A stretch of 64,000 bases of DNA from assembly GCA_004026145.2 (NCBI GenBank), contig CP034991.1:11738142-11802141 (forward strand). The letters are read 5' to 3'. The DNA is from Takifugu bimaculatus (taxonomy: Eukaryota; Chordata; Actinopteri; Tetraodontiformes; Tetraodontidae). How positions within the stretch are numbered: position 1 is the stretch's first letter; the number at the start of each line of letters is the position of its first letter. The notes under the pieces are model-generated. The model saw only the letters and a list, made by a program, of their open reading frames with translations. It had not been told where the DNA came from and did no database searches. The position numbers were made by a program, and so were the translations under genes. Below, piece by piece: positions 61,801-64,000 of the stretch.

Positions 61801-64000
61801 GGTCTTTATTATTCACGTTTCGGTAAGAGTGTTTATCTTTTTCCTCCATGATATTAAAGTGCCATAATTGTTGGGTAAGTACAGCATGAAGATGCGTGGC
61901 AGTGTCCTTTTGTAATCATGATATATATTTAGATCAACAAGAGAAAAGGTATGTATCAACAATCCATGGATCCATGGCACTCCTTTCAACAGCTGATGTG
62001 AGGCCTATCAAATTATAATAAACTACAGACAAAGAATATTACATTTTACACGCAAACATAATAGATGTCATAAGGACAAAAAATGAAAATGATAACAGCA
62101 AGCAGTATTAGCATCAGAAATTAAGCATAATTTTACATTTTTAGAGCCGTTGTGACAGCGAACCCAGTATCCGAGAATGCTGGTTTGGTCCCAGGTAATG
62201 TTGTACTGAAAGTGAACATTTTCAGTGCAATATAAAAAGTATATTTCACTTAAAAAACCCACATTTGAGTTGCAAATGTGCCTCTTTCGTATGTAACTGT
62301 TCAGCAATCATCATTACTCATCAATGGTAAAATATCTTACAATTAGCATGTTGTATATGTTCCTATGAATTTGGATTAGCATTGTTGAAAATTTCATAAA
62401 ATATAAGTAGTATTCTGAAGGTTTTTCCAATGATGTTTAGTTGCACTCTGTCTAGCTTGATGTTGCCATCAGCACTCTATGACGTCATGGGAAGTGTGAT
62501 TGTCAATATAAATACCACCTGATTGGTAGAGACATATGATGGAAGAGGGGAAAAAAACATCTAATGCATTAGAGCACTAACATCTGCAGGTAATCCATAA
62601 TTTGTCCATAATCTGCAATACAAGATGTAGCAGCTTGACTGGTTAAAACAAGGTCTTCCACATCTTCCACATCCCAACTGCATTAGGCCATGAAATTATG
62701 GAAATTTATGCCAGTATAAATCGTTTGGAACTATTCTCTAACCACCTCCTCGGGCCTTAGAGGAGCCCTCCGTAGGGCAACATGAGTAAATGTGAATTGT
62801 TATATTCAGTTACTGCTTTTTTGATAGTTGATATATCCATTATCACAATCCACGTTTATATAAGACCAGTAAGGAAAATTCTGCAAAGTGATGAGTCACT
62901 CCTGCATCAGCTGTGATATTCATGTAGAGCACTGGGGGGCAGCAAAAGCTCAGCGGAACATGTTGCATCCTCTGCGTCTGCTCGGTAACCTGACAGCAGA
63001 CAAAAGTCGTGAATACTTCATGAGCAACCAGCAGGAGGGAGAAGGTTTGAGTACCGCAGCCCAAACACAAGAAATTAACAGGAACCTATGCACACTGCAG
63101 GATGAACAACTGGAGGGGGGAGCAGCAAAGAACAAACTGAGGAAACAACAGCAGAGAGACTCCTGCAGTAACAGTATGGCTGCGACAGTAGAAGTATTTT
63201 TATGAGATGATCTCTCAATGTTCTGCTGCAAAGTGGCTCATGACTCACCAGCCTTTCACATCATCACATAAAGAACATTCCTCTTTCACTCTTTTCACCG
63301 CATTGTTGAATATTGAACAGATGCTGAGACTCCCCCAAAAAAGACTGCAGAGTCTTCACGCTTTCTTCAAGCTTGAACGGTACTCACAAAAATCACATCT
63401 CAAAAAATTCTGATGAACCTAATTCATCAATTACCTCTGGCCCTCTAGAAAGGCATATTTCTATCAGAGTCATCTGAGCGGTTCCCTTTTTGTGGTGTTT
63501 TGTTTTCAGACGTCACCTTTTTCTTGCTAATTTTGCAACAATATGATGCAGCTGAGCTTTTTAATGACACCCCAGAAACAATCCGACCGCAAAAACACCC
63601 CCGACTGCAGTGGGTTCGGATCTGCTCGTTGGGGGGAGGTTTCACCTTTGCTGCAGTGCGATGCTCAGCTGATGTCCTGCTGCTGTGCTGAACCTGGACA
63701 TGCTGAGTCTGTCCTGTCCTGCTGACCACTGTCTGCCTGCTGCTCTGCCTCAGACAGACAGGAATTTTTGGCCGGGGTGTCTTCGGCAGCTCCCCCCAAA
63801 CTGCAGGACTCTGGGACATCTGCAATGCAGAAGTCTATATATAGCCAACAGGAGGGAGAGAGAGACCGAGGAGAGACAGAGACAGTTAATGGAATAGGTG
63901 CGATTCTTAAACTGGAAACCAGCAGAAGGGTGATGGGAATCCACAATGCACTTTTGCAGCTGTTTTGAGCAACTTTAGAGCTGTTATGATGTTAAATCTC
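61801..64000. other. Region upstream of cds2, no gene assigned
   Basis: No exon of a known family is recognised on either strand. A CRE and a TATA box lie close together at 62480-62514 (+). A TATATATA run at about 63837-63843 followed by purine-rich sequence could be another promoter near the window edge. Confidence 0.4.
62480..62514 (+). promoter_or_regulatory. Candidate CRE-TATA promoter
   Basis: A full palindromic CRE (TGACGTCA, 62480-62487) lies 19 bases before TATAAATA (62507-62514), the layout of CREB-driven TATA promoters. A possible splice donor (CTGCAG|GTAATC) follows at about 62590. No downstream coding exon was identified inside the window. Confidence 0.3.

Noticed and set aside
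62888..63205. 105-codon plus-strand frame near the window end
   Set aside because: It has a Gln-rich end and an overlapping antisense frame, with no family recognised and no promoter or splice link that could be shown.

Overview
This window is teleost fish nuclear DNA, probably from a percomorph-type species, though the species cannot be fixed from sequence alone. It has spliced genes with short GT-AG introns, dense CA/GT microsatellites, and repeats typical of fish: a tRNA-derived SINE, L2/CR1-like LINEs, hAT remnants and a dispersed repeat ending in a TGAT/TTGA tail. There are no bacterial or viral genes and no CRISPR array. I found no previously undescribed biological system that I could defend. 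Most long open frames here are chance or antisense frames.

Layout, left to right. 1-5080 is non-coding DNA upstream of a developmental regulator. 5582-7781 (+) is znf703 (nlz1), a two-exon NET-family zinc-finger corepressor. 8.5-20.1 kb is a gene-free stretch with several homeodomain/TCF-like conserved-element candidates, presumably part of the znf703 regulatory landscape. 20113-25145 (+) is erlin2, with eleven coding exons all joining in frame. 26.9-32.3 kb is a transposon graveyard: two diverged tandem copies of a hAT (ZBED5-like) transposase pseudogene, a decayed LINE reverse-transcriptase fragment, a 5'-truncated L2/CR1-like LINE and a dispersed teleost repeat. 33569-35127 (+) is a cholesterol 25-hydroxylase-like gene with one intron and a single-base frameshift. 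A second, inverted copy of the dispersed repeat follows it. 37868-38236 holds an unrecognised open frame built on an exact 75-bp in-frame tandem repeat.

The right half is entirely minus strand: bmp10 (43378 to 41395), arhgap25 (53496 to 46310, eleven exons) and cds2 (61612 to 56240, thirteen exons). Beyond the cds2 promoter, 61.8-64 kb is non-coding as far as I can see, apart from a CRE-plus-TATA arrangement near 62.5 kb.

The genes do not form a pathway. They are linked by ancestry. From general knowledge, znf703-erlin2 are neighbours on human 8p11 and BMP10-ARHGAP25 are neighbours on human 2p13, while CDS2 lies on human 20p. This segment therefore joins blocks that are separate in human. 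All exon coordinates were derived by hand from splice sites, reading-frame continuity and remembered family motifs. No alignment or database search was run.
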